The notes under the pieces: generated by a model | What the model saw: the letters and a program-made list of their open reading frames with translations, nothing else | The model's database searches: none | Told to the model about the DNA's origin: nothing | Source of the DNA: Enterococcus sp. PF1-24 | GTDB lineage: Bacteria > Bacillota > Bacilli > Lactobacillales > Enterococcaceae | DNA length: 64,000 nt | Assembly: GCF_029893325.1 (NCBI RefSeq) | Contig: NZ_JARXWL010000015.1 | Location: 1-64,000 of the forward strand | Direction of reading: 5' to 3' | Program-made: the position numbers and the translations under genes | Shown here: positions 33,769 to 42,338 of the stretch, piece after piece | How positions within the stretch are numbered: the stretch's first letter is position 1 | How the letters are laid out: the number at the start of each line of letters is the position of its first letter

Positions 33769-34242
33769 TTTGGTTCCTCCTCGTTCATTTTAATGTATTA
33801 ATTTTTCTCTGAAAAATTAGTTTGATGTTCACTACGTATATCATTCCACTAGCAGCCATGAATAATTAGAAGCTAGTTCATCGTTTAGTAATAAATTTTT
33901 TCACAAAAATTTATTATGATTTTCACTACGCATACCATTCAACTAGCTTGGTACTCTGGTAAGTTGAACTGGCAACTGACATCATCGTTCGTTTTAATTT
34001 TTATTTTTTAGTTATAGCTATTATGCAATAACTGAGTGAAGTACTTAGTAGCTAAAGTTGCACTTTTACTAAGTATTTGCACAATTCCACTTAACTCTTC
34101 AACTTGCAAAAACTATCAAAAAGCTGACAACCCTTGATATAGAAATGTTTATCTCTCATTTTAGTTTCTGAGCATTCCGCTTTTTGTAGTAAAAATCTTA
34201 AAAATATGCAACTTTTTTTACTTAAAGCAATTTTACTTTGTG
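33769..34242. repeat. Non-coding gap with ~100-bp tandem repeat inside the tail operon
   Basis: This gap of 474 bases has no frame worth calling. Two units (33781-33880 and 33881-33988) share blocks such as TTCACTACG and CATTC-ACTAGC, and a third partial unit may follow. Near 34170-34186 the plus strand reads CATTCCGCTTTTTG, similar to the end of the 135-bp repeat family. Such a long gap is unusual inside a phage late operon. Confidence 0.6.
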
Positions 34243-35340
34243 TTATGCTGTTAGCTCATCCACTTTGACAAAAACACAAACCATATCGCATTTATTACGA
34301 GTATCTACCACAACTTGATTCAAGCCTTGATGGACTTCATAACCAAAGCTCGAACCTTTAGGAATGATTAAATCATTAACTGGTACACGCATTGGTGGAC
34401 AATTTGAATCTCGCTGGTACCAAATATCACCAGTACTCATGATTGTTAGTCTCCCACAAAAACAGCCAGAAACTTGCATCCCATTGCCGTTAATCTTGAT
34501 TGTAGGATTTTCAAATTTGCCAATTAACGTAACTTGAACTTTATCGCTATTAATAACTGTGCCACTATAAAATTCGCCAGCAATTAATTGGCGACATTTC
34601 GTTTTTTTGCAAAGCCGATGACCTAGTAAAATTTCCTCTTTCCAAAGGTGTTTTCCTGCCTCACAGTTATAGATAATCTGATAAGTGTTATTACAGCCAG
34701 CGTAGAAATCAGCGATAATTTCTTTCTTCAACTCACATAAAGACCATTCGCGACTTAGATTTTCACACTCGCAAAAACATTTTTTACAGTGTTCAGCTGG
34801 CTTACTGTTGCAAGCAATGCAACAATCAAGACATTCATCAATTTCCCGATAATCCAGACAATCAATGAAATCACAAGAATCATATGGTCGCAGAAAAGTT
34901 TTATGAACGTCTGCCTTGTGCCAAATACCTTCAGTTAAAGTAAAATCAACATCAATTTCCCAAATCCATGGTTCATTAGCATAAATATCACCCAACTGAT
35001 TCACTTCTGCCATCGTCCAAAGTAACTGATTACCATCAATCGCCCATAAACGCCCTGCTGCAGATAAATTTTTCAAAATGAAATCTTTATAAAATTGTCG
35101 CTGATCTCGGCTAATTTTTTGATAATCAAAACGCAAAGTCATACTTAATGCTTGCTCCTCTAAAAAATGCTGCTGCCGCTTACGAACTGCATAACTTCCG
35201 TGTCCATGCGAGTAAGAAATTGTATTGGTCTTATAATTAATACTACGATCTGCCGAAACTAACGTATCAAAATTATCAATAACTAACTCATTAAATTGAA
35301 GATATTTACGATAAACTGGATATGGATCACAAGATAACAT
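34243..35340 (-). CDS. Dit-like distal tail protein with Cys-rich insert
   Basis: A 365-residue protein. The N-terminal part (about 1-150, KYLQFNELVIDNFD and later FTLTEGIWHKAD) resembles the belt domain of siphophage distal tail proteins. A C-terminal beta domain (about 235-365) fits the galectin-like domain. Between them about residues 155-205 are packed with Cys (CCIACNSKPAEHCKKCFCEC); the whole protein has about twenty. The RBS is GGAGGGG. Dit caps the tube and holds the hub. A terminator lies just upstream, so a promoter of its own may be needed. Confidence 0.72.
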   Translation of the reverse strand: MLSCDPYPVYRKYLQFNELVIDNFDTLVSADRSINYKTNTISYSHGHGSYAVRKRQQHFLEEQALSMTLRFDYQKISRDQRQFYKDFILKNLSAAGRLWAIDGNQLLWTMAEVNQLGDIYANEPWIWEIDVDFTLTEGIWHKADVHKTFLRPYDSCDFIDCLDYREIDECLDCCIACNSKPAEHCKKCFCECENLSREWSLCELKKEIIADFYAGCNNTYQIIYNCEAGKHLWKEEILLGHRLCKKTKCRQLIAGEFYSGTVINSDKVQVTLIGKFENPTIKINGNGMQVSGCFCGRLTIMSTGDIWYQRDSNCPPMRVPVNDLIIPKGSSFGYEVHQGLNQVVVDTRNKCDMVCVFVKVDELTA

Positions 35341-35583
35341 GGCTTCCCCTCCTTTACTAAAATATTTTTATTCCTTATTTTTATATGGCAAAAAGACCTA
35401 GCCGTTTTAGCTAGGTCAAATTACTATTCAATTTGTTACTTTTCATTACTCGTCTTCTAAATAAATTTTTATTAACTCTTCCAAATTTCTGTTCTTAGTT
35501 CATAAATTCTCGTTGTAGTCATCGTTATTTTTTCAATAGCTTCAACTGATACTTAACCCCTAATTTTGTCTATAGAGTAAATA
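35341..35583. other. Gap with terminator between the zinc-ribbon array and dit
   Basis: No gene is seen. GACCTAGC/GCTAGGTC (35395-35417) forms a perfect stem followed on the minus strand by five T, so it should end leftward transcripts from the zinc-ribbon genes before dit. Partial read-through or an unseen promoter must supply the downstream tail genes. Confidence 0.6.
35391..35417 (-). terminator. Terminator after the zinc-ribbon gene array
   Basis: Perfect eight-base stem GACCTAGC/GCTAGGTC with TTTTT on the minus strand, 55 bases upstream of the dit-like start. Confidence 0.7.
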
Positions 35584-35713
35584 TCACAGACTTCCTAACC
35601 ACATAAGAAATCCCCAAAAGCCTATCAACAGAAACGGATATATATATAGTAAAATTCTATCTCTGGCTTCTTTTTTCTTCTGTGCTTCACTTTTCTAATC
35701 TTCAATCTGCTGA
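35584..35713 (-). pseudogene. C-terminal remnant of a zinc-ribbon/membrane gene (copy 0)
   Basis: Only the C-terminal part of the gene at 36109 remains: a charged stretch KSEAQKKKEARDR followed by a membrane segment LLYIYPFLLIGFWGFL. It has a stop inside the charged stretch and no N-terminal zinc ribbon. It is the most decayed of three tandem copies. Confidence 0.75.
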
Positions 35714-36039
35714 CATATTTGCTATGATAACTAATATAAAATATATTATAAAGATCAGAATTAATCCATATTTTAGTATAAAATAAAATCTAGCATCTTT
35801 GCGCTTCTGCTCTTCACTCTTCTGATCTTCAATCCGCTGACGTTCTTCTCGATACTCTCTATCACGTATTCTCTTATTTCTCGCAAGAACATTTGGCGTA
35901 TTTAATAGCGCTTCATCTTTGGATCAATTTTACATGTATAACCACAGTATTCACATTCTATGATTTCGGTTTCGATAAGGCTATTTATTTCGGTTGCTCT
36001 TTTTAATGGATCAGCACATTGCGGGCATTTTTCTTCCAT
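35702..36039 (-). pseudogene. Frameshifted zinc-ribbon/membrane gene (copy 1)
   Basis: Nearly identical over long stretches to the intact copy at 36109-36444, including the upstream leader. Compared with the intact copy it lacks ten bases near 35910-35915, which shifts the frame after the zinc ribbon. The C-terminal membrane segment (FILKYGLILIFIIYFILVII) differs from that of the intact copy. Confidence 0.85.
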
Positions 36040-36108
36040 CTTTTTTCTCCATTAACATACTTATAATAATCATTATAACTGATATATCAGAGATTTTTAA
36101 GAGGAAAG

Positions 36109-36444
36109 TTATTTCCTAAGCATATCTATAAGCATACATAAAATTACACATATTATTGGAAACATATATAGCAGCAATCTATCTCTAGATTCCTTTTTCT
36201 TCTGCTTTTCACTCTTCTGATCTTCAATCCGCTGACGTTCTTCTCGATACTCTCTATCACGTATCCTTTTATTTCTCGCAAGAACATTGGGAGTATTTAA
36301 TAACGCAGCGGTCTTTTTCATCTTTGGATCAATTTTACATGTATAACCACAGTATTCACATTCTATGATTTCGGTTTCGATAAGGCTATTTATTTCGGTT
36401 GCTCTTTTTAATGGGGCGGCACATTGTGGACATTTTTCTTCCAT
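36109..36444 (-). CDS. Membrane-anchored zinc-ribbon protein, intact copy
   Basis: A 111-residue protein: an N-terminal zinc ribbon (CPQC at 5-8 and CEYC at 29-32), a long charged helix (RIRDREYREERQRIEDQ) and a C-terminal membrane segment (about 91-108). It is not a usual tail gene and is inserted between the tape measure and the dit-like gene, with two decayed copies downstream. It may be cargo such as an immunity or exclusion protein, but the function is unknown. The leader of about 50 bases before each copy is also repeated. Confidence 0.75.
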   Translation of the reverse strand: MEEKCPQCAAPLKRATEINSLIETEIIECEYCGYTCKIDPKMKKTAALLNTPNVLARNKRIRDREYREERQRIEDQKSEKQKKKESRDRLLLYMFPIICVILCMLIDMLRK

Positions 36445-36520
36445 CTTTTTTCTCCTTTAACATACTTATAATAATCATTATAACTGATATATCAGAGATT
36501 TTTAAGAGGAAAATTATTTT

Positions 36521-39500
36521 CTATGCATAACGCCAAGCTCTTCGATAACTATAAGATGGATTACTACGATTAAAATACTGATTAACTACCGGATCATTGT
36601 TCGTCACTTGATGAGTATTGACTGTTGCCATTGAAGTGACTGGTACTTGACCACCAATTTTCCCAATAAAGCGATGAGTTAACTCATTATAAACTCCGGG
36701 AACATCAAGCTTATTGACTTTATCCATGAAGTTCGTACCAAAGGCTCTAACTGCTGCGGTTCGATGAACCCACTCACCAGGCGTTAACATTGCTGGAACG
36801 GTATCTGTTCCTTGCGGTTTAAAAATACTACCACCTTTTGCTTTAAACACCGGAACCTGCCCACCTGTAGAAGGGTAAATTAATCCGCCAGTTGATTCAT
36901 TAACGGTAACTTTTAACGTGCTAACTGCTGAACTTAAGCCTGAAACAATTTTATCTCCTAAGGTTTTACCAAGAGTTGCAAAAGAGTTTAATAAATTAAC
37001 ATCTGTACTTAAACCAGAAGCGTGTTCAGTTAATTTAGTTAATAAGGTGTTACTAGGATCTGAACTCAAACCTGTACTAAATCCACTAACTAAGCTAGTT
37101 GCAAAAGCATTTCCTAATGTAGTAAATGACGGACTTTTCTCTGTTTGAATATTGGTAACTTCTGTTTCGATATTTTCAGCAATAGTTGTTTTATAGTTGC
37201 TTCCTGACCAGCCAGTAGCTACAGATGTAGCAAAATTTCCACCTAAAGTTTTAAAGTCTTCATTCAAGGCTCCTAAACTTGTCACAAGTTCTGTTAAACC
37301 TGTTGTAATCGCTGCGATTTTGTCATCGTCAGATTCAGGAGCTTCAGCAATAAAAGCATTAACAGATTTAATTGCTTCATCAGCTTTTGCTAATGTTTCT
37401 TGTAATTTTACTTGATCGACTGGTGAATCAATAAACTTAGTAGCTGCCTCAGTGAATGTTTTAAGTTTATTTAACTTGATTGTTGCCTGTTCGAGTCCAT
37501 CAACATTTTCGCTACTATATATAACAGGTGCTGCCTGCATAGCATGTTCAGCCGGACTAGAATAAATAACCTGCTCATTGCTCTTAGCATTAGGTGTAGC
37601 GCCAAATTGATAATTCAAAATTTCTTGTGTTAGTTCATCTAAAAGTCCCAATTTTTCAGAAAAACCTTTATAGATATTAGCATCAAATTCAAAATCAATA
37701 ACGGTTCCCATTTCTTTAACTAAATTATTAATATCAAGCAAACGATTTTTAGCTCTTTCCAAATCTGTTTTTTTGTTACTAGAAGAATTTTCTCCAGCTT
37801 TAAATTTGTACTCAAAAATTTTCTTAACACTACTATCAATCCTACCTAGTCTTCCTTCAAAATTAAGAAATGCTTGTGGATCATATTCATATTTCATAAT
37901 AGTTTTCATCTCTTCAACTAAACTATTTATTTCAATTAGCTTTGTTGTTGCTTTTGCTAGATCCCCAGCACCTTTTTCAGAGCCCTCCGCAGCTTTAAAT
38001 TCATATTCAAAAATTTTAACTAAAGCACTATTTACTTTTTCTATTTTAACTTCAAAATCTGTAAAAGCTTGGTCATCATATTGAAACTCCATAATAGTTT
38101 TCATTTCTTTAACTAAACCACTAATTTTCCTTAACTTCCAAGTTGCTTTTATCAAATCATCAGATAATTTTGAACCTTCTACTTTAAACTCATGGGACAG
38201 TATTTCATTAACTGTTTGATTTAGTAAAGACAGTTTAACTGCAAACTCAGCCGCTTGGGTTTCATCATACTCTAAAGTCAAAGCCTGCTCTAATTCAGCG
38301 ATTAACTCATTTAACTTTTCAATACTTTCTGTTGTTTGCTCTAAACTATCGTCATCCAAATCAACTTTGAAATTTCCTAAAGAATTTAATTCATTAGTTA
38401 TTGTTTCTAAAGCTTTTAAACTAGCAGTTGCACCTTCCACAGTAAAATCTGCCTGATTAATTTTTTCAATTTCTTTAGATAAATCTGCTAGTTTTTCAAA
38501 ACTTGAAATTACTTGTTCCAAATTTATATTTTTGAACATAGCATTAAATAAGTCAAATATTCCTCCAAAATCTAAATCTAAGAAAGTGTTGATAATTTTT
38601 TCAATACTCTCTAATTTTTTTATAACACTTTCGGCATTTTCAGGAACTTTTTTCTCCACTTGTTCAATTGCTTCTGCAGCTAATATCAAATCCGCACAAA
38701 TTACGGCAATCGTAGCTAAGCCTAACCCCTCTGCCAATGCTAGTAAGCCTCCGGTCCCTATCATTGCACCACCAATTGCAGCAGCAAGTAAGCCAATTGC
38801 ACCGATAGCTAAAATAATCACATCCATTTTTTTTGCAAAAGAATCCATGTTATCTGGCACACGTTGGTCAACCTGCTCGATAGCTAAAGCAGCAATCGCT
38901 AACGCTTCACAAATTACTATTATCCCTGCCAAACCAGCAGCCACAGCTGCTAAAACAACTAAATTAGCGCCAAGTATACCTGCGAGAACGCCCATTCCAA
39001 CAATTGCTAAGCCCATATTAAGTAACTTTGTTCCAAAACTCTTAAAATCATCAGGAACTCTTTTATCAATTTGCTCCATCACAAAAGCTGCAGCTGTTAA
39101 TGCAATTAAAATTCCCGCCATACCTGCAGCACCTTTTGCAGCTTCTTTTTCATTTCCTTCAATCATATTTCCTAAAAAAACAATTAGCAATCCCATTGCA
39201 GCAATTGCTGCACTCATTAGTCCAATTTTGATTAAAAAACTTTGCCAATCATCTGGAACCCGTTGATCGAATTGTTCCATCACAAACGCTGCTGCTGTTA
39301 GACCAATTAGAATCCCTACCATACCTGCAGCACCTTTAATAGCAGCACCTTCATTTTCTGATATAAATTCTCCAGTTTTTGCAATCAATATTCCCATAAC
39401 AGCAATCGCACCAGCCATACTTAATATTTTGACTATAAAACTTTGCCAGTCATCCGGAACTTTTTCATTTACTTGTTGCATAGCTTCTGCTGCAAGCATA

Positions 39501-41236
39501 ATTACTCCTATTGCCCCAGCAACCAAAGCTAAATTTTTAGCACCATTTACGAAATTAGTACCAATTGATTTAAGGTCTAAACCACCCAGTGCATCACCAA
39601 TTCCACCACCAGAACTCCCACCAGACATAGAAAGAGCACTTACAACGCCACCAAGCATTTTGAAAGCAGCCGCAACAGAGAAAACTACTCCAGGCAATCG
39701 CCCTAAACCTTTTTCAAAATCGCCAAAACTGATTAATTCTATAAACGTTTTAAATATATTTATAATAGGATCTAAAAGCCCTTTAATCATTCCAAAAGAG
39801 TCTTTTATGCCAATCATAAACGATTCAAAATCAAATTCACGAATTTTTGTTATGATTTTTTCTATACCACCAGACATATTTTCCACCCATTGATTAATGT
39901 CACCTTCTTTATTGCCAATCCACTCTGTCATTTTATTAGCAATTTCACCAATTACATCTATAAATGGCTGCATTAATGGTTGTAATTTTTGCCCAATCGC
40001 ATTTCCTAACGTTTCAACAGAACTAGCTGTATTTTCAATGCTTCCTTGCCAAGTACTCATATATTCTTCTGTAGCTTTAGCAGCTGCGCCACTATCATTT
40101 ACAATGTCAATATAGTTAGCTAATTCATCTGAACCATTGGTAATTGCATTAGCGGCTTCTTCCATACTAACCCCTGAAAGCATGGCTAGGGTGACGGTTT
40201 TCTCTAAACTGTCATTTACAATATCATCAATATCCGCACCTGAATCAACTAACTTTAAAGCAGCTTCGCTAATGTCATTAGCACTGAAAACTGTATTCAT
40301 ACTTAAATCCATCGTTTTATCAGCCAACTTTTCTAACTGATTCGTTGATGCTCCAGAAGTTTTTTCAATTTCTCCCATAATCGCGTCAAATTCACCTGCT
40401 ATATCAACAGAGCTAAACATGCCACTTAAGCCAGCATTGATTGCAACCGTAGCGCCTTTTTTAAATATATCAAACAGTTTATCTCCTGTTTTTGATAAAC
40501 TGCTTCCTATTGAAGATAAAGCCTCTTTATCACCTAAGCTTGCCTTGCCTATATTATCACCAGTTTTCATTGCACTTCCAAAAGAACTAGTTACGCCAGA
40601 TACTCCGGATACTCCTGCATTAAAAATATTAGGCAAAGCTTTAGTTATTCCGCCTAAAACTTGTTCAGCTGAGGTACTATTTCCTTTATTTGAAGATTTT
40701 CCACCGCTAACACTTCCTCCACCACTTGAACTCTGTTCAAAGGCTTCCACAACTTCAATAGTGATTTTTTCTTTGCCTAAAGAAATTAATTTCGTTCGTA
40801 AGGTGTCGATTTTAGTTATTGCGGCTTCGATTTCAAGGGCTTCAATTTGTAAGCTTACTTTTTGGTTATTTAAGTTTGCTATATCAAATTCTAAGCTTTT
40901 AAGATTGTTGCGGGCATTAGTTAGATTGCTTAAATCTACTTGTAAACTGATGCTTTTTGCTTGCAATTGATCAAGCTGACGATCAATTGTTTGGAGCTGT
41001 TTATGAACTTTGGCTAAATCTTTACTACTAAAGTTAAGTCTTATTCGTTCTTGTTTAAGCTCTTGGACTTGATTGTAGATAGTTTTAATCTCTTTTTTCG
41101 CTTTGCTTAATTCTTTCATCTGAACTTTAATGACTTTTCGCTTTTTAGTCAATTGATTCATAATTTTTTGAATTTCTTTAATTTCACGACTGAGTTTCCT
41201 AAGATTTCTTTGATCTATGATTTCCTTATTCGCCAT
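36521..41236 (-). CDS. Tail tape measure protein
   Basis: A 1571-residue tape measure, by far the largest gene. The N-terminal 165 residues are a Lys/Glu/Gln-rich coiled coil. A PhageMin_Tail-like region follows (about 270-440, SLNTVFSANDISEAALKLVD). Five hydrophobic repeats of about 68 residues carry an EQ-D-RVPDDWQSF motif (about 590-870). About four helical repeats with VKEMKTIMEFQYDD and KIFEYEFKA follow (about 985-1215). The C-terminus has KGGSIFKPQGTDTVPAMLTPGEW, shortened here to KGGSIFKPQG and DTVPAMLTPGEW, typical of tape measures. At about 0.15 nm per residue the tail would be some 0.2 micrometres long. Confidence 0.93.
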   Translation of the reverse strand: MANKEIIDQRNLRKLSREIKEIQKIMNQLTKKRKVIKVQMKELSKAKKEIKTIYNQVQELKQERIRLNFSSKDLAKVHKQLQTIDRQLDQLQAKSISLQVDLSNLTNARNNLKSLEFDIANLNNQKVSLQIEALEIEAAITKIDTLRTKLISLGKEKITIEVVEAFEQSSSGGGSVSGGKSSNKGNSTSAEQVLGGITKALPNIFNAGVSGVSGVTSSFGSAMKTGDNIGKASLGDKEALSSIGSSLSKTGDKLFDIFKKGATVAINAGLSGMFSSVDIAGEFDAIMGEIEKTSGASTNQLEKLADKTMDLSMNTVFSANDISEAALKLVDSGADIDDIVNDSLEKTVTLAMLSGVSMEEAANAITNGSDELANYIDIVNDSGAAAKATEEYMSTWQGSIENTASSVETLGNAIGQKLQPLMQPFIDVIGEIANKMTEWIGNKEGDINQWVENMSGGIEKIITKIREFDFESFMIGIKDSFGMIKGLLDPIINIFKTFIELISFGDFEKGLGRLPGVVFSVAAAFKMLGGVVSALSMSGGSSGGGIGDALGGLDLKSIGTNFVNGAKNLALVAGAIGVIMLAAEAMQQVNEKVPDDWQSFIVKILSMAGAIAVMGILIAKTGEFISENEGAAIKGAAGMVGILIGLTAAAFVMEQFDQRVPDDWQSFLIKIGLMSAAIAAMGLLIVFLGNMIEGNEKEAAKGAAGMAGILIALTAAAFVMEQIDKRVPDDFKSFGTKLLNMGLAIVGMGVLAGILGANLVVLAAVAAGLAGIIVICEALAIAALAIEQVDQRVPDNMDSFAKKMDVIILAIGAIGLLAAAIGGAMIGTGGLLALAEGLGLATIAVICADLILAAEAIEQVEKKVPENAESVIKKLESIEKIINTFLDLDFGGIFDLFNAMFKNINLEQVISSFEKLADLSKEIEKINQADFTVEGATASLKALETITNELNSLGNFKVDLDDDSLEQTTESIEKLNELIAELEQALTLEYDETQAAEFAVKLSLLNQTVNEILSHEFKVEGSKLSDDLIKATWKLRKISGLVKEMKTIMEFQYDDQAFTDFEVKIEKVNSALVKIFEYEFKAAEGSEKGAGDLAKATTKLIEINSLVEEMKTIMKYEYDPQAFLNFEGRLGRIDSSVKKIFEYKFKAGENSSSNKKTDLERAKNRLLDINNLVKEMGTVIDFEFDANIYKGFSEKLGLLDELTQEILNYQFGATPNAKSNEQVIYSSPAEHAMQAAPVIYSSENVDGLEQATIKLNKLKTFTEAATKFIDSPVDQVKLQETLAKADEAIKSVNAFIAEAPESDDDKIAAITTGLTELVTSLGALNEDFKTLGGNFATSVATGWSGSNYKTTIAENIETEVTNIQTEKSPSFTTLGNAFATSLVSGFSTGLSSDPSNTLLTKLTEHASGLSTDVNLLNSFATLGKTLGDKIVSGLSSAVSTLKVTVNESTGGLIYPSTGGQVPVFKAKGGSIFKPQGTDTVPAMLTPGEWVHRTAAVRAFGTNFMDKVNKLDVPGVYNELTHRFIGKIGGQVPVTSMATVNTHQVTNNDPVVNQYFNRSNPSYSYRRAWRYA

Positions 41237-42160
41237 TTATTTCAACTCCTTCCAAATGAGAATCATCAAGGAATCTAACACCGTATTTTTCTGGTCGAGG
41301 AGTTTTACTGCGAGTAGTTGCATCCATATTCTTCCAGGTGTGATATTCTTTAAGGGTCTCATCATTAATATAGTTACCAAAAGTAACAATAAGCAACGGA
41401 ACTGACCAATTATCAAGAATAATTTCTGGAGACATACCTAAAATTTTCGCTACTTTATATGCCATATAATGATATAAATCTAAGTTAGCGAAATAATCTA
41501 ATTTCTGCTTAGGTTTCGTACCGTTTAAGAGACTTGCCCGGTACGCTGCTCGAAATTTGCATCGGCTGCCTTAAATAAATCCCCATGATTTACTAAAATC
41601 TGCATAAAGGCAACAAACACAGTATCTGGATACATCGCTTCAATGAATTCTTCAGGAATATTCAAGAAATCTGCCACAAAGGTATAAAGAATTTGATCAA
41701 ACTCTTGAAAATTATACATATAGCTATGCAATAACTGTTCTTCACTAAATGGTTTAATTTTACCATCTGGCAATAGCTCATTAATTAATGGTTTCAAACG
41801 CATCGCCGTACTTTGCATTCTTGTTTGAATTCGTGGCGTTAAGGTTTTTCCTTTGAAATCAACTGTTAGCTTAAAGTATTTACCATAAACGGTGTTTTCT
41901 TCTTTTTTAGCCTCAGTTGGTTCAAAAGAGAATTTTTTCACTTGGTCTTCAGGAATCATAAAAGTGATTTGATAATCATCAGTTACTTTTTCAGTTTTAG
42001 AGACATCTCCTAGTACCGCTACTTTATCATCGGCGACTACCGCTACAGGTGTCGCTATCTCTTGGGCTTTTTCGCTGGCTTCAGCGACTTCTTTAAAAGC
42101 TTTAAAGCCTTCATCTTCTTTATTACGCAGTTCTTCAAATAATTCTAAATCTTTACTCAT
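41226..42160 (-). CDS. Tail assembly chaperone fusion G-T by -1 frameshift
   Basis: The frame that contains residues MAYKVAKILGM (41226-41465) is open upstream to a stop near 41580. It overlaps the end of the 211-residue chaperone gene. On the minus strand the heptamer A AAT TTC (41558-41552) lies in the zero frame of that gene and has the X XXY YYZ form of -1 slip sites. Slipping gives a 311-residue protein running through RAAYRASLLNGTKPKQKLDYF, here split as RAAYRASLLNG and TKPKQKLDYF, into the T domain. This matches the lambda G/GT arrangement. Confidence 0.8.
41525..42160 (-). CDS. Tail assembly chaperone (G-like)
   Basis: A 211-residue acidic protein directly upstream of the tape measure genes. 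It has an N-terminal charged helix (ELFEELRNKEDEGFKAF), a beta region (YFKLTVDFKGKTLTPRI) and a C-terminal helical region. By position and frame structure it is the G-like chaperone that coats the tape measure during assembly. A portion of ribosomes should shift to make the longer G-T form. Confidence 0.82.
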   Translation of the reverse strand: MSKDLELFEELRNKEDEGFKAFKEVAEASEKAQEIATPVAVVADDKVAVLGDVSKTEKVTDDYQITFMIPEDQVKKFSFEPTEAKKEENTVYGKYFKLTVDFKGKTLTPRIQTRMQSTAMRLKPLINELLPDGKIKPFSEEQLLHSYMYNFQEFDQILYTFVADFLNIPEEFIEAMYPDTVFVAFMQILVNHGDLFKAADANFEQRTGQVS

Positions 42161-42338
42161 CGTTATTTTCCCCTTTTCCTCTTTTTAAGGTATTTTTTTA
42201 TTCCTTCTATATTTAAGTCATCTCTTACAACTCTTTGCATATTGAAAAGTTGCAATGACTTTTTTTCAAAATTTTAAAATCAATATCTCTTTATACAATT
42301 AAAAAAGAGAATAGAGCTGCGCTCTATTCTCTAAAATA

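Noticed and set aside
33781-33988. CRISPR-like repeat array
   Set aside because: Only two imperfect units with a period near 100 bases and no short identical repeats or cas genes.
37773-40970. Plus-strand reading frames opposite the tape measure
   Set aside because: They are long only because of the repeated, biased codons of the minus-strand gene; they lack RBSs and have low-complexity sequence.
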